Shown one piece after another: positions 9,001 through 22,400 of a stretch of 64,000 nucleotides of DNA. The notes under the pieces were generated by a model, which was not told the origin of the DNA, searched no databases, and was given only the letters and a program-made list of their open reading frames with translations. The stretch is from Tritrichomonas musculus. Taxonomy: Eukaryota; Parabasalia; Tritrichomonadida; Tritrichomonadidae. The stretch covers positions 80,154 through 144,153 of the forward strand of contig JAPFFF010000084.1 of assembly GCA_039105265.1 (NCBI GenBank), given 5' to 3'. Every line of letters starts with the position of its first letter. Position 1 is the stretch's first letter. Both the position numbers and the translations under genes were made by a program.

Positions 9001-11909
9001 TTATACTTTACTTATATTTGAAGATGCAGGATTCGAAAGACAAACGTACAGAACGGAATACATGAACACGGAAACGAATACAGACGGGAACACGGAAGAC
9101 CTTAAAGAATTTATTTTACAGATGGTTATACTTTACTTATATTTGAAGATGCAGGATTCGAAAGACAAACGTACAGAACGGAATACATGAACACGGAAAC
9201 GAATACAGACGGGAACACGGAAGACCTTAAAGAATTTATTTTACAGATGGTTATACTTTACTTATATTTGAAGATGCAGGATTCGAAAGACAAACGTACA
9301 GAACGGAATACATGAACACGGAAACGAATACAGAAACGAACACAGAAGAATATCTCGAAATTATGTTATATAAACAGTTCTATTTTGATTTTAAATATTA
9401 TTCAGTAATCAGAATTAAAGAAAGGAATACATGAACACGGAAACGAATACAGACGGGAACACGGAAGACCTTAAAGAATTTATTTTACAGATGGTTATAC
9501 TTTACTTATATTTGAAGATGCAGGATTCGAAAGACAAACGTACAGAACGGAATACATGAACACGGAAACGAATACAGAAACGAACACAGAAGAATATCTC
9601 GAAATTATGTTATATAAACAGTTCTATTTTGATTTTAAATATTATTCAGTAATCAGAATTAAAGAAAGGAATACATGAACACGGAAACGAATACAGACGG
9701 GAACACGGAAGACCTTAAAGAATTTATTTTACAGATGGTTATACTTTACTTATATTTGAAGATGCAGGATTCGAAAGACAAACGTACAGAACGGAATACA
9801 TGATCACGGAAACGAATACAGACGGGAACACGGAAGACCTTAAAGAATTTATTTTACAGATGGTTATACTTTACTTATATTTGAAGATGCAGGATTCGAA
9901 AGACAAACGTACAGAACGGAATACATGATCACGGAAACGAATACAGACGGGAACACGGAAGACCTTAAAGAATTTATTTTACAGATGGTTATACTTTACT
10001 TATATTTGAAGATGCAGGATTCGAAAGACAAACGTACAGAACGGAATACATGAACACGGAAACGAATACAGACGGGAACACGGAAGACCTTAAAGAATTT
10101 ATTTTACAGATGGTTATACTTTACTTATATTTGAAGATGCAGGATTCGAAAGACAAACGTACAGAACGGAATACATGAACACGGAAACGAATACAGACGG
10201 GAACACGGAAGACCTTAAAGAATTTATTTTACAGATGGTTATACTTTACTTATATTTGAAGATGCAGGATTCGAAAGACAAACGTACAGAACGGAATACA
10301 TGAACACGGAAACGAATACAGACGGGAACACGGAAGACCTTAAAGAATTTATTTTACAGATGGTTATACTTTACTTATATTTGAAGATGCAGGATTCGAA
10401 AGACAAACGTACGGAACGGAATACATGAACACGGAAACGAATACAGAAACGAACACAGAAGAATATCTCGAAATTATGTTATATAAACAGTTCTATTTTG
10501 ATTTTAAATATTATTCAGTAATCAGAATTAAAGAAAGGAATACATGAACACGGAAACGAATACAGACGGGAACACGGAAGACCTTAAAGAATTTATTTTA
10601 CAGATGGTTATACTTTACTTATATTTGAAGATGCAGGATTCGAAAGACAAACGTACAGAACGGAATACATGATCACGGAAACGAATACAGACGGGAACAC
10701 GGAAGACCTTAAAGAATTTATTTTACAGATGGTTATACTTTACTTATATTTGAAGATGCAGGATTCGAAAGACAAACGTACAGAACGGAATACATGAACA
10801 CGGAAACGAATACAGACGGGAACACGGAAGACCTTAAAGAATTTATTTTACAGATGGTTATACTTTACTTATATTTGAAGATGCAGGATTCGAAAGACAA
10901 ACGTACAGAACGGAATACATGATCACGGAAACGAATACAGACGGGAACACGGAAGACCTTAAAGAATTTATTTTACAGATGGTTATACTTTACTTATATT
11001 TGAAGATGCAGGATTCGAAAGACAAACGTACAGAACGGAATACATGAACACGGAAACGAATACAGACGGGAACACGGAAGACCTTAAAGAATTTATTTTA
11101 CAGATGGTTATACTTTACTTATATTTGAAGATGCAGGATTCGAAAGACAAACGTACAGAACGGAATACATGAACACGGAAACGAATACAGACGGGAACAC
11201 GGAAGACCTTAAAGAATTTATTTTACAGATGGTTATACTTTACTTATATTTGAAGATGCAGGATTCGAAAGACAAACGTACGGAACGGAATACATGAACA
11301 CGGAAACGAATACAGAAACGAACACAGAAGAATATCTCGAAATTATGTTATATAAACAGTTCTATTTTGATTTTAAATATTATTCAGTAATCAGAATTAA
11401 AGAAAGGAATACATGAACACGGAAACGAATACAGACGGGAACACGGAAGACCTTAAAGAATTTATTTTACAGATGGTTATACTTTACTTATATTTGAAGA
11501 TGCAGGATTCGAAAGACAAACATACAGAACGGAATACATGAACACGGAAACGAATACAGACGGGAACACGGAAGACCTTAAAGAATTTATTTTACAGATG
11601 GTTATACTTTACTTATATTTGAAGATGCAGGATTCGAAAGACAAACGTACAGAACGGAATACATGAACACGGAAACGAATACAGACGGGAACACGGAAGA
11701 CCTTAAAGAATTTATTTTACAGATGGTTATACTTTACTTATATTTGAAGATGCAGGATTCGAAAGACAAACGTACAGAACGGAATACATGAACACGGAAA
11801 CGAATACAGAAACGAACACAGAAGAATATCTCGATTTTATTATATAAACAGTTCTATTTTGATTTTAAATATTATTCAGTAATCAGAATTAAAGAAAGGA
11901 ATACATGAA
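6097..11909 (+). repeat. Array III, part 1: A/B monomers
   Basis: Run lengths with B or b starts: A2 B 6347, A1 B 6591, A7 B 7585, A4 B 8204, A4 B 8823, A3 B 9317, A1 B 9561, A6 B 10430, A6 B 11299, A3 b 11793. The start of this block copies that of array II (A2, B with ATGATC, A1, B). Markers: T38I in the A at 6960, T7I in the B at 7585, the silent ACG variant in A at 10305 and 11174, R37H in the A at 11418. The first complete b of the window is at 11793-11909. Confidence 0.95.
11788..11847 (+). pseudogene. Representative b-monomer ORF, broken, 19 aa
   Basis: The b monomer equals B except around codons 16-19, where it has lost 2 bases and carries two substitutions (B reads CTCGAAATTATG, b reads CTCGATTTTATT). 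The frame then ends at a TAA after 19 codons, 57 bases before the next ATG. The period becomes 117, so the ATGA chain is cut. All 20 complete b copies and both linker-edge copies share the same change. Complete b starts: 11793, 12529, 15128, 18608, 19344, 22431, 23542, 24903, 25520, 26012, 26629, 28240, 29970, 36170, 38263, 41475, 49764, 51976, 54081 and 62079. Confidence 0.5.
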
Positions 11910-14900
11910 CACGGAAACGAATACAGACGGGAACACGGAAGACCTTAAAGAATTTATTTTACAGATGGTTATACTTTACTTATATTTGAAGATGCAGGAT
12001 TCGAAAGACAAACGTACAGAACGGAATACATGAACACGGAAACGAATACAGAAACGAACACAGAAGAATATCTCGAAATTATGTTATATAAACAGTTCTA
12101 TTTTGATTTTAAATATTATTCAGTAATCAGAATTAAAGAAAGGAATACATGAACACGGAAACGAATACAGACGGGAACACGGAAGACCTTAAAGAATTTA
12201 TTTTACAGATGGTTATACTTTACTTATATTTGAAGATGCAGGATTCGAAAGACAAACGTACAGAACGGAATACATGAACACGGAAACGAATACAGACGGG
12301 AACACGGAAGACCTTAAAGAATTTATTTTACAGATGGTTATACTTTACTTATATTTGAAGATGCAGGATTCGAAAGACAAACGTACAGAACGGAATACAT
12401 GAACACGGAAACGAATACAGACGGGAACACGGAAGACCTTAAAGAATTTATTTTACAGATGGTTATACTTTACTTATATTTGAAGATGCAGGATTCGAAA
12501 GACAAACGTACAGAACGGAATACATGAACACGGAAACGAATACAGAAACGAACACAGAAGAATATCTCGATTTTATTATATAAACAGTTCTATTTTGATT
12601 TTAAATATTATTCAGTAATCAGAATTAAAGAAAGGAATACATGAACACGGAAACGAATACAGACGGGAACACGGAAGACCTTAAAGAATTTATTTTACAG
12701 ATGGTTATACTTTACTTATATTTGAAGATGCAGGATTCGAAAGACAAACGTACAGAACGGAATACATGAACACGGAAACGAATACAGACGGGAACACGGA
12801 AGACCTTAAAGAATTTATTTTACAGATGGTTATACTTTACTTATATTTGAAGATGCAGGATTCGAAAGACAAACGTACAGAACGGAATACATGAACACGG
12901 AAACGAATACAGACGGGAACACGGAAGACCTTAAAGAATTTATTTTACAGATGGTTATACTTTACTTATATTTGAAGATGCAGGATTCGAAAGACAAACG
13001 TACAGAACGGAATACATGAACACGGAAACGAATACAGACGGGAACACGGAAGACCTTAAAGAATTTATTTTACAGATGGTTATACTTTACTTATATTTGA
13101 AGATGCAGGATTCGAAAGACAAACGTACAGAACGGAATACATGAACACGGAAACGAATACAGACGGGAACACGGAAGACCTTAAAGAATTTATTTTACAG
13201 ATGGTTATACTTTACTTATATTTGAAGATGCAGGATTCGAAAGACAAACGTACAGAACGGAATACATGATCACGGAAACGAATACAGAAACGAACACAGA
13301 AGAATATCTCGAAATTATGTTATATAAACAGTTCTATTTTGATTTTAAATATTATTCAGTAATCAGAATTAAAGAAAGGAATACATGAACACGGAAACGA
13401 ATACAGACGGGAACACGGAAGACCTTAAAGAATTTATTTTACAGATGGTTATACTTTACTTATATTTGAAGATGCAGGATTCGAAAGACAAACGTACAGA
13501 ACGGAATACATGAACACGGAAACGAATACAGACGGGAACACGGAAGACCTTAAAGAATTTATTTTACAGATGGTTATACTTTACTTATATTTGAAGATGC
13601 AGGATTCGAAAGACAAACGTACAGAACGGAATACATGAACACGGAAACGAATACAGACGGGAACACGGAAGACCTTAAAGAATTTATTTTACAGATGGTT
13701 ATACTTTACTTATATTTGAAGATGCATGATTCGAAAGACAAACGTACAGAACGGAATACATGATCACGGAAACGAATACAGACGGGAACACGGAAGACCT
13801 TAAAGAATTTATTTTACAGATGGTTATACTTTACTTATATTTGAAGATGCAGGATTCGAAAGACAAACGTACAGAACGGAATACATGAACACGGAAACGA
13901 ATACAGACGGGAACACGGAAGACCTTAAAGAATTTATTTTACAGATGGTTATACTTTACTTATATTTGAAGATGCAGGATTCGAAAGACAAACGTACAGA
14001 ACGGAATACATGAACACGGAAACGAATACAGACGGGAACACGGAAGACCTTAAAGAATTTATTTTACAGATGGTTATACTTTACTTATATTTGAAGATGC
14101 AGGATTCGAAAGACAAACGTACAGAACGGAATACATGAACACGGAAACGAATACAGAAACGAACACAGAAGAATATCTCGAAATTATGTTATATAAACAG
14201 TTCTATTTTGATTTTAAATATTATTCAGTAATCAGAATTAAAGAAAGGAATACATGAACACGGAAACGAATACAGACGGGAACACGGAAGACCTTAAAGA
14301 ATTTATTTTACAGATGGTTATACTTTACTTATATTTGAAGATGCAGGATTCGAAAGACAAACGTACAGAACGGAATACATGAACACGGAAACGAATACAG
14401 ACGGGAACACGGAAGACCTTAAAGAATTTATTTTACAGATGGTTATACTTTACTTATATTTGAAGATGCAGGATTCGAAAGACAAACGTACAGAACGGAA
14501 TACATGAACACGGAAACGAATACAGACGGGAACACGGAAGACCTTAAAGAATTTATTTTACAGATGGTTATACTTTACTTATATTTGAAGATGCAGGATT
14601 CGAAAGACAAACGTACGGAACGGAATACATGAACACGGAAACGAATACAGAAACGAACACAGAAGAATATCTCGAAATTATGTTATATAAACAGTTCTAT
14701 TTTGATTTTAAATATTATTCAGTAATCAGAATTAAAGAAAGGAATACATGAACACGGAAACGAATACAGACGGGAACACGGAAGACCTTAAAGAATTTAT
14801 TTTACAGATGGTTATACTTTACTTATATTTGAAGATGCAGGATTCGAAAGACAAACGTACAGAACGGAATACATGAACACGGAAACGAATACAGACGGGA

Positions 14901-17900
14901 ACACGGAAGACCTTAAAGAATTTATTTTACAGATGGTTATACTTTACTTATATTTGAAGATGCAGGATTCGAAAGACAAACGTACAGAACGGAATACATG
15001 AACACGGAAACGAATACAGACGGGAACACGGAAGACCTTAAAGAATTTATTTTACAGATGGTTATACTTTACTTATATTTGAAGATGCAGGATTCGAAAG
15101 ACAAACGTACAGAACGGAATACATGAACACGGAAACGAATACAGAAACGAACACAGAAGAATATCTCGATTTTATTATATAAACAGTTCTATTTTGATTT
15201 TAAATATTATTCAGTAATCAGAATTAAAGAAAGGAATACATGAACACGGAAACGAATACAGACGGGAACACGGAAGACCTTAAAGAATTTATTTTACAGA
15301 TGGTTATACTTTACTTATATTTGAAGATGCAGGATTCGAAAGACAAACGTACAGAACGGAATACATGATCACGGAAACGAATACAGACGGGAACACGGAA
15401 GACCTTAAAGAATTTATTTTACAGATGGTTATACTTTACTTATATTTGAAGATGCAGGATTCGAAAGACAAACGTACAGAACGGAATACATGAACACGGA
15501 AACGAATACAGACGGGAACACGGAAGACCTTAAAGAATTTATTTTACAGATGGTTATACTTTACTTATATTTGAAGATGCAGGATTCGAAAGACAAACGT
15601 ACAGAACGGAATACATGATCACGGAAACGAATACAGACGGGAACACGGAAGACCTTAAAGAATTTATTTTACAGATGGTTATACTTTACTTATATTTGAA
15701 GATGCAGGATTCGAAAGACAAACGTACAGAACGGAATACATGAACACGGAAACGAATACAGACGGGAACACGGAAGACCTTAAAGAATTTATTTTACAGA
15801 TGGTTATACTTTACTTATATTTGAAGATGCAGGATTCGAAAGACAAACGTACAGAACGGAATACATGAACACGGAAACGAATACAGACGGGAACACGGAA
15901 GACCTTAAAGAATTTATTTTACAGATGGTTATACTTTACTTATATTTGAAGATGCAGGATTCGAAAGACAAACGTACAGAACGGAATACATGATCACGGA
16001 AACGAATACAGACGGGAACACGGAAGACCTTAAAGAATTTATTTTACAGATGGTTATACTTTACTTATATTTGAAGATGCAGGATTCGAAAGACAAACGT
16101 ACAGAACGGAATACATGAACACGGAAACGAATACAGACGGGAACACGGAAGACCTTAAAGAATTTATTTTACAGATGGTTATACTTTACTTATATTTGAA
16201 GATGCAGGATTCGAAAGACAAACGTACAGAACGGAATACATGAACACGGAAACGAATACAGACGGGAACACGGAAGACCTTAAAGAATTTATTTTACAGA
16301 TGGTTATACTTTACTTATATTTGAAGATGCAGGATTCGAAAGACAAACGTACAGAACGGAATACATGAACACGGAAACGAATACAGACGGGAACACGGAA
16401 GACCTTAAAGAATTTATTTTACAGATGGTTATACTTTACTTATATTTGAAGATGCAGGATTCGAAAGACAAACGTACAGAACGGAATACATGATCACGGA
16501 AACGAATACAGACGGGAACACGGAAGACCTTAAAGAATTTATTTTACAGATGGTTATACTTTACTTATATTTGAAGATGCAGGATTCGAAAGACAAACGT
16601 ACAGAACGGAATACATGATCACGGAAACGAATACAGACGGGAACACGGAAGACCTTAAAGAATTTATTTTACAGATGGTTATACTTTACTTATATTTGAA
16701 GATGCAGGATTCGAAAGACAAACGTACAGAACGGAATACATGAACACGGAAACGAATACAGACGGGAACACGGAAGACCTTAAAGAATTTATTTTACAGA
16801 TGGTTATACTTTACTTATATTTGAAGATGCAGGATTCGAAAGACAAACGTACAGAACGGAATACATGAACACGGAAACGAATACAGACGGGAACACGGAA
16901 GACCTTAAAGAATTTATTTTACAGATGGTTATACTTTACTTATATTTGAAGATGCAGGATTCGAAAGACAAACGTACAGAACGGAATACATGAACACGGA
17001 AACGAATACAGACGGGAACACGGAAGACCTTAAAGAATTTATTTTACAGATGGTTATACTTTACTTATATTTGAAGATGCAGGATTCGAAAGACAAACGT
17101 ACAGAACGGAATACATGAACACGGAAACGAATACAGAAACGAACACAGAAGAATATCTCGAAATTATGTTATATAAACAGTTCTATTTTGATTTTAAATA
17201 TTATTCAGTAATCAGAATTAAAGAAGGGAATACATGAACACGGAAACGAATACAGACGGGAACACGGAAGACCTTAAAGAATTTATTTTACAGATGGTTA
17301 TACTTTACTTATATTTGAAGATGCAGGATTCGAAAGACAAACGTACAGAACGGAATACATGAACACGGAAACGAATACAGACGGGAACACGGAAGACCTT
17401 AAAGAATTTATTTTACAGATGGTTATACTTTACTTATATTTGAAGATGCAGGATTCGAAAGACAAACGTACAGAACGGAATACATGAACACGGAAACGAA
17501 TACAGACGGGAACACGGAAGACCTTAAAGAATTTATTTTACAGATGGTTATACTTTACTTATATTTGAAGATGCAGGATTCGAAAGACAAACGTACAGAA
17601 CGGAATACATGAACACGGAAACGAATACAGACGGGAACACGGAAGACCTTAAAGAATTTATTTTACAGATGGTTATACTTTACTTATATTTGAAGATGCA
17701 GGATTCGAAAGACAAACGTACAGAACGGAATACATGAACACGGAAACGAATACAGACGGGAACACGGAAGACCTTAAAGAATTTATTTTACAGATGGTTA
17801 TACTTTACTTATATTTGAAGATGCAGGATTCGAAAGACAAACGTACAGAACGGAATACATGAACACGGAAACGAATACAGACGGGAACACGGAAGACCTT

Positions 17901-19460
17901 AAAGAATTTATTTTACAGATGGTTATACTTTACTTATATTTGAAGATGCAGGATTCGAAAGACAAACGTACAGAACGGAATACATGAACACGGAAACGAA
18001 TACAGACGGGAACACGGAAGACCTTAAAGAATTTATTTTACAGATGGTTATACTTTACTTATATTTGAAGATGCAGGATTCGAAAGACAAACGTACGGAA
18101 CGGAATACATGATCACGGAAACGAATACAGAAACGAACACAGAAGAATATCTCGAAATTATGTTATATAAACAGTTCTATTTTGATTTTAAATATTATTC
18201 AGTAATCAGAATTAAAGAAAGGAATACATGAACACGGAAACGAATACAGACGGGAACACGGAAGACCTTAAAGAATTTATTTTACAGATGGTTATACTTT
18301 ACTTATATTTGAAGATGCAGGATTCGAAAGACAAACGTACAGAACGGAATACATGAACACGGAAACGAATACAGACGGGAACACGGAAGACCTTAAAGAA
18401 TTTATTTTACAGATGGTTATACTTTACTTATATTTGAAGATGCAGGATTCGAAAGACAAACGTACAGAACGGAATACATGAACACGGAAACGAATACAGA
18501 CGGGAACACGGAAGACCTTAAAGAATTTATTTTACAGATGGTTATACTTTACTTATATTTGAAGATGCAGGATTCGAAAGACAAACGTACAGAACGGAAT
18601 ACATGATCACGGAAACGAATACAGAAACGAACACAGAAGAATATCTCGATTTTATTATATAAACAGTTCTATTTTGATTTTAAATATTATTCAGTAATCA
18701 GAATTAAAGAAAGGAATACATGAACACGGAAACGAATACAGACGGGAACACGGAAGACCTTAAAGAATTTATTTTACAGATGGTTATACTTTACTTATAT
18801 TTGAAGATGCAGGATTCGAAAGACAAACGTACGGAACGGAATACATGAACACGGAAACGAATACAGAAACGAACACAGAAGAATATCTCGAAATTATGTT
18901 ATATAAACAGTTCTATTTTGATTTTAAATATTATTCAGTAATCAGAATTAAAGAAAGGAATACATGAACACGGAAACGAATACAGACGGGAACACGGAAG
19001 ACCTTAAAGAATTTATTTTACAGATGGTTATACTTTACTTATATTTGAAGATGCAGGATTCGAAAGACAAACGTACAGAACGGAATACATGAACACGGAA
19101 ACGAATACAGACGGGAACACGGAAGACCTTAAAGAATTTATTTTACAGATGGTTATACTTTACTTATATTTGAAGATGCAGGATTCGAAAGACAAACGTA
19201 CAGAACGGAATACATGAACACGGAAACGAATACAGACGGGAACACGGAAGACCTTAAAGAATTTATTTTACAGATGGTTATACTTTACTTATATTTGAAG
19301 ATGCAGGATTCGAAAGACAAACGTACAGAACGGAATACATGAACACGGAAACGAATACAGAAACGAACACAGAAGAATATCTCGATTTTATTATATAAAC
19401 AGTTCTATTTTGATTTTAAATATTATTCAGTAATCAGAATTAAAGAAAGGAATACATGAA
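11910..19460 (+). repeat. Array III, part 2: A/B/b monomers
   Basis: Run lengths: A1 B 12035, A3 b 12529, A5 B 13271, A6 B 14140, A3 B 14634, A3 b 15128, A15 B 17120, A7 B 18114, A3 b 18608, A1 B 18850, A3 b 19344. It holds the longest run of A in the window (15 copies, 15245-17119). Markers: Q31H in the A at 13640; R38G in the B at 17120; silent ACG variant at 14509, 17989 and 18725. Confidence 0.95.
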
Positions 19461-22400
19461 CACGGAAACGAATACAGACGGGAACACGGAAGACCTTAAA
19501 GAATTTATTTTACAGATGGTTATACTTTACTTATATTTGAAGATGCAGGATTCGAAAGACAAACGTACAGAACGGAATACATGAACACGGAAACGAATAC
19601 AGACGGGAACACGGAAGACCTTAAAGAATTTATTTTACAGATGGTTATACTTTACTTATATTTGAAGATGCAGGATTCGAAAGACAAACGTACAGAACGG
19701 AATACATGAACACGGAAACGAATACAGACGGGAACACGGAAGACCTTAAAGAATTTATTTTACAGATGGTTATACTTTACTTATATTTGAAGATGCAGGA
19801 TTCGAAAGACAAACGTACAGAACGGAATACATGAACACGGAAACGAATACAGACGGGAACACGGAAGACCTTAAAGAATTTATTTTACAGATGGTTATAC
19901 TTTACTTATATTTGAAGATGCAGGATTCGAAAGACAAACGTACAGAACGGAATACATGAACACGGAAACGAATACAGACGGGAACACGGAAGACCTTAAA
20001 GAATTTATTTTACAGATGGTTATACTTTACTTATATTTGAAGATGCAGGATTCGAAAGACAAACGTACAGAACGGAATACATGAACACGGAAACGAATAC
20101 AGAAACGAACACAGAAGAATATCTCGAAATTATGTTATATAAACAGTTCTATTTTGATTTTAAATATTATTCAGTAATCAGAATTAAAGAAAGGAATACA
20201 TGAACACGGAAACGAATACAGACGGGAACACGGAAGACCTTAAAGAATTTATTTTACAGATGGTTATACTTTACTTATATTTGAAGATGCAGGATTCGAA
20301 AGACAAACGTACAGAACGGAATACATGAACACGGAAACGAATACAGAAACGAACACAGAAGAATATCTCGAAATTATGTTATATAAACAGTTCTATTTTG
20401 ATTTTAAATATTATTCAGTAATCAGAATTAAAGAAAGGAATACATGAACACGGAAACGAATACAGACGGGAACACGGAAGACCTTAAAGAATTTATTTTA
20501 CAGATGGTTATACTTTACTTATATTTGAAGATGCAGGATTCGAAAGACAAACGTACAGAACGGAATACATGAACACGGAAACGAATACAGACGGGAACAC
20601 GGAAGACCTTAAAGAATTTATTTTACAGATGGTTATACTTTACTTATATTTGAAGATGCAGGATTCGAAAGACAAACGTACAGAACGGAATACATGAACA
20701 CGGAAACGAATACAGACGGGAACACGGAAGACCTTAAAGAATTTATTTTACAGATGGTTATACTTTACTTATATTTGAAGATGCAGGATTCGAAAGACAA
20801 ACGTACAGAACGGAATACATGATCACGGAAACGAATACAGACGGGAACACGGAAGACCTTAAAGAATTTATTTTACAGATGGTTATACTTTACTTATATT
20901 TGAAGATGCAGGATTCGAAAGACAAACGTACAGAACGGAATACATGAACACGGAAACGAATACAGACGGGAACACGGAAGACCTTAAAGAATTTATTTTA
21001 CAGATGGTTATACTTTACTTATATTTGAAGATGCAGGATTCGAAAGACAAACGTACAGAACGGAATACATGAACACGGAAACGAATACAGACGGGAACAC
21101 GGAAGACCTTAAAGAATTTATTTTACAGATGGTTATACTTTACTTATATTTGAAGATGCAGGATTCGAAAGACAAACGTACGGAACGGAATACATGATCA
21201 CGGAAACGAATACAGAAACGAACACAGAAGAATATCTCGAAATTATGTTATATAAACAGTTCTATTTTGATTTTAAATATTATTCAGTAATCAGAATTAA
21301 AGAAAGGAATACATGAACACGGAAACGAATACAGACGGGAACACGGAAGACCTTAAAGAATTTATTTTACAGATGGTTATACTTTACTTATATTTGAAGA
21401 TGCAGGATTCGAAAGACAAACGTACAGAACGGAATACATGAACACGGAAACGAATACAGACGGGAACACGGAAGACCTTAAAGAATTTATTTTACAGATG
21501 GTTATACTTTACTTATATTTGAAGATGCAGGATTCGAAAGACAAACGTACAGAACGGAATACATGAACACGGAAACGAATACAGAAACGAACACAGAAGA
21601 ATATCTCGAAATTATGTTATATAAACAGTTCTATTTTGATTTTAAATATTATTCAGTAATCAGAATTAAAGAAAGGAATACATGAACACGGAAACGAATA
21701 CAGACGGGAACACGGAAGACCTTAAAGAATTTATTTTACAGATGGTTATACTTTACTTATATTTGAAGATGCAGGATTCGAAAGACAAACGTACAGAACG
21801 GAATACATGAACACGGAAACGAATACAGACGGGAACACGGAAGACCTTAAAGAATTTATTTTACAGATGGTTATACTTTACTTATATTTGAAGATGCAGG
21901 ATTCGAAAGACAAACGTACGGAACGGAATACATGAACACGGAAACGAATACAGAAACGAACACAGAAGAATATCTCGAAATTATGTTATATAAACAGTTC
22001 TATTTTGATTTTAAATATTATTCAGTAATCAGAATTAAAGAAAGGAATACATGAACACGGAAACGAATACAGACGGGAACACGGAAGACCTTAAAGAATT
22101 TATTTTACAGATGGTTATACTTTACTTATATTTGAAGATGCAGGATTCGAAAGACAAACGTACAGAACGGAATACATGAACACGGAAACGAATACAGACG
22201 GGAACACGGAAGACCTTAAAGAATTTATTTTACAGATGGTTATACTTTACTTATATTTGAAGATGCAGGATTCGAAAGACAAACGTACAGAACGGAATAC
22301 ATGAACACGGAAACGAATACAGACGGGAACACGGAAGACCTTAAAGAATTTATTTTACAGATGGTTATACTTTACTTATATTTGAAGATGCAGGATTCGA

